Shown here piece after piece: positions 17,730 through 27,969 of a stretch of DNA of 64,000 bases. The notes below the pieces were generated by a model, which was not told the DNA's origin, made no database searches, and worked only from the letters and a program-made list of their open reading frames with translations. Numbering within the stretch: position 1 is the stretch's first letter; each line of letters starts with the position of its first letter. The stretch covers positions 972,001-1,036,000 of the forward strand of contig NC_014410.1 in assembly GCF_000145615.1 (NCBI RefSeq), read 5' to 3'. The DNA is from Thermoanaerobacterium thermosaccharolyticum DSM 571. Its GTDB lineage: Bacteria > Bacillota > Thermoanaerobacteria > Thermoanaerobacterales > Thermoanaerobacteraceae. A program made the position numbers and the translations under genes.

Positions 17730-17741
17730 TATACTAGTATA
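17730..17741. promoter_or_regulatory. GntR-type operator, copy 2
   Basis: A second exact TATACTAGTATA, in the same flanking context (ATATTAA before and CAAG after), 38 bp before the gntR start codon. The wider block (AGAAGGA... to ...ACAAG) is an imperfect duplicate of 17520-17593. Confidence 0.6.
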
Positions 17742-17778
17742 CAAGAATACAAGTATGCAAAATAGGGGATGTGAAGCG

Positions 17779-18465
17779 ATGGGATTAGAACTTTTGGAAA
17801 ACAATACGTATGAGTCTAAAAAAGATTATATCTACAGAATGATTAGAAAGAACATAATCGACATCAATCTAAAGCCTGGGGAGGTTATATCAGAGAATGA
17901 TATAGCTAATGCATTTGAAACCAGCAGGACGCCTATTAGAGAAGCATTTACGAGGCTGGCAAATGAAGAACTGATTGAAATCTACCCACAAAAAGGCACG
18001 TTTGTTTCTTTGATAGATATAAAGCGTGCTCAAGAAGCAAAATTCATGAGGGTAAATCTTGAGAAAGAAATCGTAAGACAGGCTTGTAGAGAATTTCCAG
18101 ATGACATCTTGTTTCAGCTTGAAGCGAATATAAATCAGCAAGAATTTTGTGTCATGAAAGAAAATTATATAACCATATTTGACTTAGACAACGAGATGCA
18201 CGAGCTTATATACAGAGGATGCAAAATGGATAGGATTTGGTCAGCCATAAGGTTTATAAGTGGTGATTATGACAGAATAAGGACCTTGAGATTATCATCT
18301 GATACTGACTGGAATGCAATAATTGATGATCACAAGCAGCTTATTAAAGCCATAAAAGACAAGGATGAGGAAAGAGGACTAAAAATAATCAGCGATCACT
18401 TAACGATGATAGATAGAGATGTGATACTGCTTAAAGAAAAGTACCCAGAGTATTTTAAACAATAA
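17779..18465 (+). CDS. GntR-family (FadR/FCD) regulator of the glucuronoxylan genes
   Basis: A 228-aa regulator. The N-terminal winged helix-turn-helix is seen as PGEVISENDIANAF plus SRTPIREAFTRLANEEL (about residues 34-66). The C-terminal all-helical FCD ligand domain has the metal-binding pattern DLDNEMHELIY and the downstream HL. FCD regulators commonly sense hexuronates or other sugar acids. It sits directly before uxuA and the aldouronate transporter, so it probably represses them until glucuronate or an oligouronide appears. The ATG at 17779 is preceded by AGGGGA; an earlier GTG lies within the operator region and is not used here. Confidence 0.85.
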   Translation: MGLELLENNTYESKKDYIYRMIRKNIIDINLKPGEVISENDIANAFETSRTPIREAFTRLANEELIEIYPQKGTFVSLIDIKRAQEAKFMRVNLEKEIVRQACREFPDDILFQLEANINQQEFCVMKENYITIFDLDNEMHELIYRGCKMDRIWSAIRFISGDYDRIRTLRLSSDTDWNAIIDDHKQLIKAIKDKDEERGLKIISDHLTMIDRDVILLKEKYPEYFKQ

Positions 18466-18507
18466 AAAATGTTGCACTAAAAAATCTACAATAAGGGAGT
18501 AAGATAT

Positions 18508-19578
18508 ATGAAAATGACTTTTAGATGGTTTGGCGAAAAAGATGACAGTGTAACACTTGATCAAATTCGCCAAATACCAGGTGTTTCAGGAATTGTAGGG
18601 GCTTTATACGATGTGCCAGTAGGAGATGTATGGCCGATTGAAAAAATTCTTGATTTGAAGAAAAAAGTTGAATCATATGGTCTAGAGTTGGAGGTTATAG
18701 AAAGTGTAAATGTTCACGAAGATATTAAGCTTGGACTTCCAACGAGAGATAGATACATTGAAAACTACAAGGAGACCATCAAAAATCTGGGCAAAGCCGG
18801 TGTTAAAGTTGTTTGCTACAACTTCATGCCTGTATTTGACTGGATAAGAACGAATTTAAATGAAAAATTGCCTGATGGATCATATGTCATGTCTTACGAT
18901 GAAGACAAGATTAGAGGAATTGATCCATTAAAACTGATAGAAGATATGGACAAAGGCTCTAATGGCTTTATACTTCCTGGGTGGGAACTTGATCGCCTAA
19001 AAGAATTAAGAATGCTGTTTGATATGTATAAGGATGTAGATGAGGAAAAATTATTTGATAATCTTAAGTACTTTTTGGAAAATATCATACCTACATGTGA
19101 AGAATACGATGTAAAGATGGCGATTCATCCGGATGATCCGCCATGGTCATTATTTGGATTGCCAAGGATAGTAACATGCAAGGAGAACCTTGAAAGGATT
19201 GTAAACCTTGTAGATAGCCCGTATAATGGATTGACACTTTGTAGCGGTTCACTAGGCTCAAATCCTGAAAACAATATACCAGAGCTTATAAGGTATTTTG
19301 GAAAGATGGGCAGAATTCACTTTGGACATGTAAGGAATATAAAGTTCACAGGTGAAGGCAAATTTTATGAGACATCTCATCTATCTAGCGACGGATCCTT
19401 CGATATGTTTGAAATCATGAAGGCTTATTATGATATAGGCTTTGAAGGATATATAAGGCCGGACCATGGAAGGATGATATGGGGTGAAAAAGCAAGACCA
19501 GGGTATGGGCTTTACGATAGGGCTTTGGGTGTAGCTTATTTAAATGGTTTGTGGGAGGCTATTCAGAAAATGTCTTGA
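18508..19578 (+). CDS. uxuA: mannonate dehydratase
   Basis: UxuA dehydrates D-mannonate to 2-keto-3-deoxygluconate in the glucuronate pathway. The family signature [15 protein letters not shown] begins the protein; [38 protein letters not shown] and [16 protein letters not shown] are further blocks with the metal-ligand His, Asp and Cys residues. Length (356 aa) is normal. The other pathway enzymes (UxaC, UxuB, KdgK, KdgA) are not in the window. It lies 42 bp after gntR. Confidence 0.95.
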   Translation: MKMTFRWFGEKDDSVTLDQIRQIPGVSGIVGALYDVPVGDVWPIEKILDLKKKVESYGLELEVIESVNVHEDIKLGLPTRDRYIENYKETIKNLGKAGVKVVCYNFMPVFDWIRTNLNEKLPDGSYVMSYDEDKIRGIDPLKLIEDMDKGSNGFILPGWELDRLKELRMLFDMYKDVDEEKLFDNLKYFLENIIPTCEEYDVKMAIHPDDPPWSLFGLPRIVTCKENLERIVNLVDSPYNGLTLCSGSLGSNPENNIPELIRYFGKMGRIHFGHVRNIKFTGEGKFYETSHLSSDGSFDMFEIMKAYYDIGFEGYIRPDHGRMIWGEKARPGYGLYDRALGVAYLNGLWEAIQKMS

Positions 19579-19726
19579 GATAAACTTGTATTTAGTATTG
19601 TGATTGTCATACTATTTAAGTTTGTGACTATATAGAAATCGTTGCCAACTATTACAAATCGCATAATATTTTATTTGTATTTTAAGATGTTTGCTTAGTC
19701 AAACGTTAGTGAAAGGGGATAAGCAA

Positions 19727-20698
19727 ATGGATTCAGTTTTAATGAATAAAGGCAGAAGCAATGAAAAGACCAAAACGAAGAAAAACAGTAATTTCAAAAA
19801 CACGTTAAAAGCTATAAAAAAAGACTGGCAGCTGTATAGCCTTCTTATACTTCCTATAGCGTACTATATCATTTTTAGATATATACCTATGTACGGCAAT
19901 ATCATAGCTTTTAGAAGATTTGTACCTGGTGGTCCTGTGTATGGCACAGAATGGGTTGGACTTAGATATTTTAACATGTTTATACACGATCCAACATTCT
20001 GGCACGTTTTTAGAAATACGATAATTTTAAGCGTAGAATATTTGGTAATAAGCTTCCCATTTCCAATAATTTTTGCACTGCTTTTAAATGAGATTAAAAG
20101 CACATGGTTTAAGAGATTTACACAGACAGTATCATATTTGCCATACTTTATTTCTACAGTTGTTTTGGCAGATATGGTAATGGAAATACTTTCACCATCA
20201 TCTGGTGTTGTAAATATGTTGTTAAAGCATTATTTTGGATACACAATAAATTTCTTGGCAGAGCCTCAGTGGTTTAGAACTATATATATTGTTTCAGGTA
20301 TATGGCAAGGCATGGGGTGGGGCGCTATACTTTACCTTGCAGCACTGACAAATATCAACCCAGAATTATATGAAGCAGCTATTATCGACGGAGCTAGCAG
20401 ATGGCAGCAAACGATATATATAACTATTCCAGGTATAATGCCAACGATTATGATTCTCTTGATATTAAATATCGGTGGACTTTTGGCAGTAGGTTTTGAA
20501 AAGATACTGTTGCTTTATAATCCGCTAACATATTCGACGGCAGATGTTATATCGACATACGTATACAGAATGGGTCTTGTATCAAACAACTTCAGTTATG
20601 CGGCTGCAGTAGGTATGTTTGAAGCGATAATAGGTCTTACACTAGTTTATACGGCAAACTACTTGTCGAGAAAATTTACAGAGTCAAGTTTATGGTAA
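19727..20698 (+). CDS. LplB-type ABC permease, aldouronate importer
   Basis: A 323-aa membrane permease with six predicted transmembrane segments and the MetI-type EAA loop (YEAAIIDGASRWQQTIYITI). LplB/YtcP-type importers carry oligosaccharides such as methylglucuronoxylan fragments. The start at 19727 follows GAAAGGGG. It is followed 15 bp later by its partner permease and then the binding protein, in the order permease-permease-binding protein. No ATPase gene is present; a shared MsmX-like ATPase is implied. Substrate is inferred from the adjacent alpha-glucuronidase. Confidence 0.88.
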   Translation: MDSVLMNKGRSNEKTKTKKNSNFKNTLKAIKKDWQLYSLLILPIAYYIIFRYIPMYGNIIAFRRFVPGGPVYGTEWVGLRYFNMFIHDPTFWHVFRNTIILSVEYLVISFPFPIIFALLLNEIKSTWFKRFTQTVSYLPYFISTVVLADMVMEILSPSSGVVNMLLKHYFGYTINFLAEPQWFRTIYIVSGIWQGMGWGAILYLAALTNINPELYEAAIIDGASRWQQTIYITIPGIMPTIMILLILNIGGLLAVGFEKILLLYNPLTYSTADVISTYVYRMGLVSNNFSYAAAVGMFEAIIGLTLVYTANYLSRKFTESSLW

Positions 20699-20713
20699 GG
20701 GAAGTGATGATAA

Positions 20714-21586
20714 ATGAAAGAATCAAAGCAATATAAGATATTTAAAGTAGTAAACACAATAATAATGATAATTGTAATTTTAGTGACGCTTTATCCATTT
20801 TGGTATCTTGTAAGTTTATCATTAAGCAGTGAAAAATACGTATATGCAGGTCTTGTTTCAATATTTCCAAGAGGATTTACTTTAAAGACATATCAAGTTC
20901 TTTTGGCAGAGAAAGAATTCTGGACCAGCTATAAAAACACGATTATTTATACTATTGTAGGGACTCTTATATCATTGTTTTTATCGACGCTTTTAGCATA
21001 TCCTCTCTCAAAAAAGCGTCTTAAAGGAAGAGGAATAATACTTGGATTTGTAGTATTTACCATGTTTTTTAGCGGCGGATTGATACCAACTTACTTATTA
21101 GTCAATGCATTAGGGATGAGAAATACAATATGGGGTGTTGTGCTTCCTGGTGCTGTCAGCACATTCAATGTAATAGTCATGAAGACTTTCTTTGAAGGTA
21201 TACCAACTGAGCTGGAAGAAGCTGCACAAGTTGATGGAATGAGCACTTATGGAATATTGCTTAAGATAATCCTTCCGCTTTCAAAACCTATTATGTACGT
21301 TATGGCGCTTTTCTATGCGGTAGGTGTGTGGAACAACTGGTTTGGACCATTTATATATCTGGATGATAATACCAAGTTTCCTGTTGCGCTTTATTTGAGA
21401 AATATAATAGTAGGCTCACAACAGACAGCAGTCAGCAGTACTTCAGATGTAAACAACTTGGCGCAAATATCTGCAACTGTAAAATCAGCAAGTGTTATAC
21501 TTACATCAATACCTATAATGATGGTATATCCATTTATACAGAAGTACTTCGTTCAAGGTGTCATGATTGGCTCACTGAAAGGTTGA
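20714..21586 (+). CDS. YtcP-type ABC permease, aldouronate importer
   Basis: A 290-aa permease with six predicted transmembrane segments and the EAA loop (LEEAAQVDGMSTYGILLKII). The C-terminus IQKYFVQGVMIGSLKG is typical of YtcP/CUT1 permeases. It pairs with the preceding LplB-type permease to form the channel. An AAGGGAAG ribosome site lies before ATG 20714. Confidence 0.88.
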   Translation: MKESKQYKIFKVVNTIIMIIVILVTLYPFWYLVSLSLSSEKYVYAGLVSIFPRGFTLKTYQVLLAEKEFWTSYKNTIIYTIVGTLISLFLSTLLAYPLSKKRLKGRGIILGFVVFTMFFSGGLIPTYLLVNALGMRNTIWGVVLPGAVSTFNVIVMKTFFEGIPTELEEAAQVDGMSTYGILLKIILPLSKPIMYVMALFYAVGVWNNWFGPFIYLDDNTKFPVALYLRNIIVGSQQTAVSSTSDVNNLAQISATVKSASVILTSIPIMMVYPFIQKYFVQGVMIGSLKG

Positions 21587-21723
21587 TTAACAGTATCTAG
21601 GTATCAAAGAAATGAAAGAAGGTCAAGCTTTCGTATTCTTTTAAGGAGGTGATGGTTAAACATAAAAAAACTAAATTTTCTGCTATATTTAAATATTTGA
21701 TTAATAAAGAGGAGGATTTTTGT

Positions 21724-23397
21724 ATGAGTAGAAATGCAAAAAAATTGCTGTCATTTTTATTAGTTGTTGTGTTGGCAGTCAGTGTTTTACTGGCAGGGTG
21801 TGGCAATAAAAACACGGAATCTAACAGTAACATAAATACTAGCAAACAGGAGCAGACAGCAACAAATAGTAAAGACCCGCAGAACTTACATTTTAAATCA
21901 GATAAGCCATTAGAATTTACAATGCTGTACAGTGATCACCCAAATTATCCATATAAGGAAGATTGGCTTTTATGGAAGGCTATAAAAGATGCTACAAATG
22001 TTTCATTAAAGCTTACAATAGTGCCTATGAGTGACTATTCGCAAAAGAGAAGTCTTTTAATTAGCTCAGGTCAGGCGCCAGAGATAATACCTAAGACTTA
22101 TCCTGGTCAGGAAATACCATTCGTTGCATCTGGTGCTATACTTCCAATAAGCGACTATATAAATGAGATGCCTAACTTTTCAAGAGAAGTTAAAGAATGG
22201 GGACTTCAAAAAGATCTAGATACATTAAAGCAAGCTGACGGAAAGTTTTATGTACTGCCAGGACTTCATGAGCTCTACACGATGCAGTATTCTTTAGCAA
22301 TCAGACAAGACATATTTGAGAAAAACAATATACCGATTCCAAACACATGGGATGAGTTAGAATCGGCATTAAAAAAATTAAAGGAGATATATCCTAATTC
22401 TACACCAATGTCAGACAGATGGCAAGGAAAAGCATTACTTCTTAATGCAGCACCAACATTTGGCATTCCAGTATCTAGCAGTGATGGATTGTTTGATTGG
22501 ACTGGCGCTAATGTGTTATACAATAGTTCGAAAGATGATTGGGAATTTTATCCAACTTCAAGTGAATACAAGGATATGCTGACATACTTCAATAGACTTG
22601 TTAAAGAAGGGTTATTAGATCCTGAAACATTTACACAAACAGATGACCAAGCAGTACAGAAATTTGTAACTGGTAAATCATTTGTCATCATGACAAATAC
22701 TCAGGAAATACAAAATATGATAAACAGAATGAATGAGACACTAGGCCAAGGTAATTTCAAAGTTACACAGATTGTGCCTCTAGCAGGTCCTAAAGGTGCA
22801 GTTGTAGCAGGCAGCCGCCTTGAAAACGGTATAATGATATCTGCTAAGGCTAAAGATGATCCTAATTTCCATCAGATGCTTAAATTTATCGACTGGCTGT
22901 GGTACAGTGAAGAAGGCGAGACGCTTACGAAGTGGGGCGTTGAAGGTGTGACTTATCAGAAAGTCAATGGTAAGTTCCAGCTTATGCCTGATGTAAACTA
23001 CATGAACTTAAATCCAAGTGGCACTAAGAACTTGCAGAAAGATTATGGATTCTCTGGTGGTGTATTCTGTCTATTATATGGTGGACCAAAAGATCTTGCT
23101 GAATCAATGATGACACCAGAAGTAGCTAAACTTGAAGAAGAAGTAAATAGCACCAGAAAATTACTACTTCCTCCACCGCCTGTTCCACTTAATGAAAGTC
23201 AAAGAGAGCAGTATAACATGCTGAATCAACCGTTGGCTGATTATGTACAGCAGATGACATACAAATTTATAACAGGTGTTGCATCACTTGATAAAGATTG
23301 GAATAACTTTGTACAGCAATGTAAAGCACAAGGTGCTGACCAGTTAGTGAAGCTTACAAATGATGTATATAAAAGCACAAAAGACAAAATGAAATAA
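21724..23397 (+). CDS. extracellular solute-binding lipoprotein, aldouronate importer
   Basis: A 557-aa binding protein of the YtcQ/LplA type. A lipoprotein signal peptide ends at the lipobox VLLAGC (Cys about residue 26). A Ser/Asn/Thr-rich tether follows, then a long periplasmic-binding-like fold. The start at 21724 follows GAGGAGG; an upstream in-frame ATG would add a hydrophilic N-terminus unfit for secretion. It would capture methylglucuronic-acid-decorated xylo-oligomers at the membrane surface. A strong stem-loop follows before aguA. Confidence 0.88.
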   Translation: MSRNAKKLLSFLLVVVLAVSVLLAGCGNKNTESNSNINTSKQEQTATNSKDPQNLHFKSDKPLEFTMLYSDHPNYPYKEDWLLWKAIKDATNVSLKLTIVPMSDYSQKRSLLISSGQAPEIIPKTYPGQEIPFVASGAILPISDYINEMPNFSREVKEWGLQKDLDTLKQADGKFYVLPGLHELYTMQYSLAIRQDIFEKNNIPIPNTWDELESALKKLKEIYPNSTPMSDRWQGKALLLNAAPTFGIPVSSSDGLFDWTGANVLYNSSKDDWEFYPTSSEYKDMLTYFNRLVKEGLLDPETFTQTDDQAVQKFVTGKSFVIMTNTQEIQNMINRMNETLGQGNFKVTQIVPLAGPKGAVVAGSRLENGIMISAKAKDDPNFHQMLKFIDWLWYSEEGETLTKWGVEGVTYQKVNGKFQLMPDVNYMNLNPSGTKNLQKDYGFSGGVFCLLYGGPKDLAESMMTPEVAKLEEEVNSTRKLLLPPPPVPLNESQREQYNMLNQPLADYVQQMTYKFITGVASLDKDWNNFVQQCKAQGADQLVKLTNDVYKSTKDKMK

Positions 23398-23416
23398 AAT
23401 AGCAGCTGTTTGATGA

Positions 23417-23448
23417 TTCCCTTTGAGGGCTTCTGCCTTCAAAGGGAA
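23417..23448 (+). promoter_or_regulatory. stem-loop between binding protein gene and aguA
   Basis: A 14-bp stem (TTCCCTTTGAGGGC with GCCTTCAAAGGGAA, one G-U) and a 4-nt loop. No T-run follows, so it looks more like an mRNA stabiliser or processing site than a full terminator. The same arrangement follows all four binding-protein genes in the window. Confidence 0.65.
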
Positions 23449-23530
23449 AAATGTTAGTAAGGTAAATTTACTTAAATGTCTAAAAGGTAGTATTATATTA
23501 GTAGATAATTGGGTTATGGAGAGTGATAAA

Positions 23531-25600
23531 ATGAATAATAAAAAAGTTGCTGGCAGAATGTACGATTGCTGGCTTAGATATGAGCTTTGTGATGAAAAAG
23601 TACTTGATAGTTATGAGGATTATTTTAAATATATTGTAGTTAAAAGCAATGATAGGATTATTAGTAATGCGGTCAATGAGCTAAAAAAAGCTTTATCGAA
23701 TATTAAAGATGTCGACATAGAAATAATCGAAAATATACCAAAGTCAAATTGCATTTTTATAGGCACACTGGATGATTTTAAGGCAGAAGGATTAAAAGTG
23801 GATTTAGAAAGAGAACTTAAAAGTGAAGGCTTTGCATTAAAGGTTGTAAAAAAGGATAATCACAATGTATTGTCCATAATAGGCGGAAGCGAGAAAGGCG
23901 TTTTATACGGTGTTTTTCATCTCATAAGATCTATATTTGGCGGCAAAAGTCTGAAAGATGCATTGTGCATTGAAAATCCTCAAAATGATTTTAGGATATT
24001 AAATCATTGGGATAACATGGATGGCAGTATTGAAAGAGGTTATGCAGGAAAATCTATCTTCTTTAAAGATAATCGCATAGTCCAAGATCTTTCCAGGATA
24101 AAAGATTATGCAAGGTTGCTTGCTTCTATTGCAGTAAATGGCGTCGTAATAAATAATGTCAATGTCCATCAACAAGAGACTAAGCTTATTACAGATGAAT
24201 TTTTGCCTGATGTAAAAAGGATTGCAGATGTCTTTAGAGGTTACGGCATAAAGACGTACTTAAGCATAAATTTTGCATCTCCTGTTGAGATAGGTGGTCT
24301 TTCTACTGCAGACCCGCTTGACGATGAAGTTAAGAATTGGTGGAAAGATGTAGCATCAAAAATATACAGCTACATTCCTGACTTCGGAGGATTTTTAGTA
24401 AAAGCAGATTCAGAGTTTAGACCTGGACCATTCACATACGGACGCAATCATGCAGATGGTGCAAATATGCTGGCTGAGGCATTAAAGCCATATGGCGGTA
24501 TTGTCATCTGGAGGACCTTTGTATATAATTGCATGGTTGACTGGAGAGACCGCTCTACAGACAGAGCAAAAGCAGCTTATGACAATTTCAAGCCGCTAGA
24601 TGGAAAATTTATGGATAATGTTGTCTTGCAAATAAAAAATGGTCCGATGGATTTTCAGATAAGAGAACCTATTACACCATTATTTGGCGCTATGGAAAAG
24701 ACAAATGTTTTTATGGAGTTCCAGATAACACAAGAGTACACAGGACAGCAGAAGCATTTATGCTACCTTGTGCCCCTTTGGAAGGAAGCTTTAGACTTTG
24801 ATACATTTGCAAAAGGCGAAGGCTCGTTTGTGAAAAAAGTGGTAAATGGCAGCCTATTTGGAGCAAAATACGGCGGAATTGTGGCTGTAGCGAATGTAGG
24901 CGATAGTGAGTCATGGACAGGACATCCTCTTGCACAATCTAATCTTTACGGTTTCGGAAGGCTTTCATGGAATCCAGACCTTTCGTCAAGAGAGATAGCT
25001 GAAGAGTGGGTGAGACTTACATTTGGGTGCGATGAAGATGTTTTGAAGACGGTTGTACCGATGCTGCTGGAATCGAGAGAGATATATGAGGAATACACAA
25101 GCCCGCTTGGGATAGGGTGGATGGTAAACCCCGGTCATCATTACGGGCCTAATGTTGATGGGTATGAGTACTCACATTGGGGAACGTATCACTACGCCGA
25201 TTTTAGAGGTATAGGTGTTGATCGCACTGTAGCAACAGGTACAGGTTATACGGCACAGTACAAAGAGCCTGTTGCGAAAATGTACGAAAACATTGATACA
25301 TGTCCTGATGAGCTTTTGCTATTTTTCCACCATGTACCTTATGACCATAAATTGAAATCAGGGAAAACAGTCATTCAACACATATACGACACACATTTTG
25401 AAGGTGTAGAGCGGGTAGAAAAAATGAGAGAATCTTGGATGAAGTTAAATGGAAAAATAGACGACGAGATATTTAAAGCAGTGTTAGAAAGATTAGACAT
25501 ACAGGTTGTTGATGCTAAAGAGTGGAGAGATGTTGTAAATACCTATTTTTACAGAAAGACAGGCATAAAAGATGAATATGGAAGGAAAATTTATGAATAA
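23531..25600 (+). CDS. aguA: GH67 alpha-glucuronidase
   Basis: A 689-aa intracellular enzyme of glycoside hydrolase family 67 that removes 4-O-methyl-glucuronic acid from the non-reducing end of aldouronic acids. Family blocks are evident: [41 protein letters not shown] (the likely catalytic acid Glu) and [13 protein letters not shown] with the likely base residues. There is no signal peptide, which fits action after import. ATG 23531 was chosen because homologues begin near [11 protein letters not shown]; an open 36-codon extension upstream overlaps the stem-loop. Released glucuronate would feed UxuA. Confidence 0.93.
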   Translation: MNNKKVAGRMYDCWLRYELCDEKVLDSYEDYFKYIVVKSNDRIISNAVNELKKALSNIKDVDIEIIENIPKSNCIFIGTLDDFKAEGLKVDLERELKSEGFALKVVKKDNHNVLSIIGGSEKGVLYGVFHLIRSIFGGKSLKDALCIENPQNDFRILNHWDNMDGSIERGYAGKSIFFKDNRIVQDLSRIKDYARLLASIAVNGVVINNVNVHQQETKLITDEFLPDVKRIADVFRGYGIKTYLSINFASPVEIGGLSTADPLDDEVKNWWKDVASKIYSYIPDFGGFLVKADSEFRPGPFTYGRNHADGANMLAEALKPYGGIVIWRTFVYNCMVDWRDRSTDRAKAAYDNFKPLDGKFMDNVVLQIKNGPMDFQIREPITPLFGAMEKTNVFMEFQITQEYTGQQKHLCYLVPLWKEALDFDTFAKGEGSFVKKVVNGSLFGAKYGGIVAVANVGDSESWTGHPLAQSNLYGFGRLSWNPDLSSREIAEEWVRLTFGCDEDVLKTVVPMLLESREIYEEYTSPLGIGWMVNPGHHYGPNVDGYEYSHWGTYHYADFRGIGVDRTVATGTGYTAQYKEPVAKMYENIDTCPDELLLFFHHVPYDHKLKSGKTVIQHIYDTHFEGVERVEKMRESWMKLNGKIDDEIFKAVLERLDIQVVDAKEWRDVVNTYFYRKTGIKDEYGRKIYE

Positions 25601-25689
25601 CCGTCTTAGGCAAAGCTTGAGATAGAAATACGGTAAAAATCTAAAAATTTGGATTATAAAGTTAGTTGATTGATTGGAGGAAGTTTATT

Positions 25690-26850
25690 ATGATTAATAT
25701 AGCCATAATTGGGGCAGGTAATATTTCACCTGCCCACATACAGGGCTTTTTGGAGTTTAAAGACAGGTGCAAAATCGTAGCCATATGTGATATTTACAAG
25801 GATAAGGCAGATGAAAAGAAAAGGCGGTTTGGCTTAGATGATGCCATATTGTACAGCAATTATAAAGAGATATTGAAAAGAGAAGATATCGATTTGGTGG
25901 ACATATGCACGCCGCCATACACACATGCAGACATTGCAGTGGAAAGTTTAAATGCCGGAAAGAATGTAATCGTAGAAAAACCGATGGCATCATCATTAGA
26001 AGAATGTGACAGGATGATTGAAGCATCAAGGAAAAACAAAAAACTCTTGTCGGTAATAGCACAGAATCGCTTTAGGACTCAATTCATGAAACTAAAAAAG
26101 ATCGTAGAGTCAGGTTTAGCGGGGGATATAGTACATGCACAAGTTGACTCATTTTGGTGGAGAGGTCATTCATACTACGATCTGTGGTGGAGAGGCACAT
26201 GGGAAAAAGAAGGTGGTGGTTGCACACTAAATCATGCAATACACCATATAGATATGCTTATATGGCTTTTGGGGATGCCTGAAGAAGTACAGGCTGTCAT
26301 GAACAACGTAGCACATGACAACGCCGAAGTTGAAGACATATCGATAGCGATACTTAAGTATAAAAGTGGTGCGTTAACTCAAATAACCAGTTCAGTTGTG
26401 CACCACGGCGAGGAGCAGCAGATAATACTTCAAGGGAAAAAGGCCAGGATATCTGTACCGTGGAAAGTATATGCATCTACAGCATCAAGCAATGGTTTTC
26501 CGTCAGGCAGAGATGAAGAACTAGAAAAGAAGATACAAGATTATTATGACAGCTTGGAAGAAACGAAGTACAGCGGTCATACTCCACAAATAGATGATGT
26601 ATTAAAGGCATTAGAATCAGAACATGAAATCTTGGTAAGTGGTAGCGACGGAAGGAATGCCTTAGAGCTTATAACTGCTATATACAAAGCAGCTACAACA
26701 AAAGAAGCTGTCAAATTGCCACTTGAAAAAGATGATCCATTCTACACAGTAGATGGCATAATGGCAAGAGTGCCTCATTTTTATGAGAAAAAAACGTTTG
26801 TAGAAAATTTCAACGACGAACGCATAACATTTGGAAGGGAGATAAAGTAA
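25690..26850 (+). CDS. Gfo/Idh/MocA-family oxidoreductase 1
   Basis: A 386-aa NAD(P)-dependent oxidoreductase. The N-terminal Rossmann motif is IAIIGAGNISPAH, and the catalytic-lysine block is VIVEKPMASS (about residue 100). The second domain has GGGCTLNHAIHHIDMLIWLLG, the usual substrate/catalytic His region. The start at 25690 follows GGAGG. Its location between the alpha-glucuronidase and the beta-xylosidases suggests action on a xylan-derived sugar or sugar acid. A role in handling the 4-O-methyl-glucuronic acid released by AguA is possible but is only an inference. Confidence 0.82.
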   Translation: MINIAIIGAGNISPAHIQGFLEFKDRCKIVAICDIYKDKADEKKRRFGLDDAILYSNYKEILKREDIDLVDICTPPYTHADIAVESLNAGKNVIVEKPMASSLEECDRMIEASRKNKKLLSVIAQNRFRTQFMKLKKIVESGLAGDIVHAQVDSFWWRGHSYYDLWWRGTWEKEGGGCTLNHAIHHIDMLIWLLGMPEEVQAVMNNVAHDNAEVEDISIAILKYKSGALTQITSSVVHHGEEQQIILQGKKARISVPWKVYASTASSNGFPSGRDEELEKKIQDYYDSLEETKYSGHTPQIDDVLKALESEHEILVSGSDGRNALELITAIYKAATTKEAVKLPLEKDDPFYTVDGIMARVPHFYEKKTFVENFNDERITFGREIK

Positions 26851-26868
26851 ATAAAGGAGGAACACCAA

Positions 26869-27939
26869 ATGAGCAAAGAAAACGGTATGTACTATATGCC
26901 AGAAAGCAGGGCTAAAAAAGTCTGCAGTGAAGGAGAATTTAAATTTGCAGCCATTGGACTAGATCATGGGCACATATATGGAATGACAAAAGGACTAATA
27001 GAAGCTGGTGCTGAAGTAAAATGGGTATATGACAAGGACCCAAAGAAAGTTGAAAGATTCATAAAAGCATTTCCTACTGCAAAAAAGGCCAGAGACGAAG
27101 ATGAAATACTGATGGATAACTCAGTTAAATTGGTAGCAAGTGCAGCAATACCATCAGAAAGGTGCGCTATAGGCTTAAAAGCCATGGATGCTGGCAAAGA
27201 TTACTTTGCAGACAAGCCGCCTATGACAACCAGAGAGCAACTGGAGCAGGCTAAAGACAAAGTGAAAAAGACGAAGAGAAAATATGCTGTCTACTATGGT
27301 GAAAGGCTTCACAATGAAGCATCTGTCTATGCAGGACAATTAGTAGAAAAAGGGGCAATAGGACGAGTAATACAAGTCATTGGCATGGGACCACATAGAG
27401 AAGGAAAAGGAAGGCCTGACTGGTTCTACGAAAAGGACAAATTTGGAGGAATACTGTGCGATATAGGAAGCCATCAAATAGAACAGTTTTTGTTTTTCAC
27501 AGGTGCAAAAGATGCTAGGGTCCAATCGGCAAAAGTAGCAAATTACAATCATAAACAGTATCCTACTTTTGAGGACTTTGGCGATGTGACACTAGTTGGC
27601 GATAATGGCGCAACAGGCTATTTTAGGCTTGATTGGTTTACTCCAGATGGCCTTGGCACATGGGGAGACGGAAGGCTGTTTATATTAGGCACAGAAGGCT
27701 ACATAGAGCTAAGAAAGTACATTGATGTTGCCAGAGAAAATGCTCCAGACCATGTGTACTTAGTAAACAAAGACGGTGAATTTTTAATAGATGTAAAGGG
27801 GAAAGTCGGATTTCCTTTCTTTGGTGAATTAATACTGGACTCAATAAACAGGACAGAAAATGCCATGACACAAGAGCATATATTTAAAGCTATAGAGCTA
27901 GCATTAGAGGCTCAAACAAATGCAATAAAGGTAGAATGA
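26869..27939 (+). CDS. Gfo/Idh/MocA-family oxidoreductase 2
   Basis: A 356-aa paralogous oxidoreductase 18 bp downstream of the first. The Rossmann region is unusual (FAAIGLDHGHIYGMTKG), and the catalytic block is DYFADKPPMT rather than EKP. GGILCDIGSHQIEQFLFFTG matches the conserved substrate-side His helix. AAAGGAGG precedes ATG 26869. Two different oxidoreductases translated together suggest successive steps or an oxidation/reduction pair on one sugar. Confidence 0.82.
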   Translation: MSKENGMYYMPESRAKKVCSEGEFKFAAIGLDHGHIYGMTKGLIEAGAEVKWVYDKDPKKVERFIKAFPTAKKARDEDEILMDNSVKLVASAAIPSERCAIGLKAMDAGKDYFADKPPMTTREQLEQAKDKVKKTKRKYAVYYGERLHNEASVYAGQLVEKGAIGRVIQVIGMGPHREGKGRPDWFYEKDKFGGILCDIGSHQIEQFLFFTGAKDARVQSAKVANYNHKQYPTFEDFGDVTLVGDNGATGYFRLDWFTPDGLGTWGDGRLFILGTEGYIELRKYIDVARENAPDHVYLVNKDGEFLIDVKGKVGFPFFGELILDSINRTENAMTQEHIFKAIELALEAQTNAIKVE

Positions 27940-27969
27940 AATTTATAATCTTGAGAAGAGGTGTTTCAC

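Noticed and set aside
19579-19726. A GntR operator in front of the aldouronate importer
   Set aside because: TTGTATTTAGTATTG is only loosely similar to the palindrome found before gntR and is not symmetrical.
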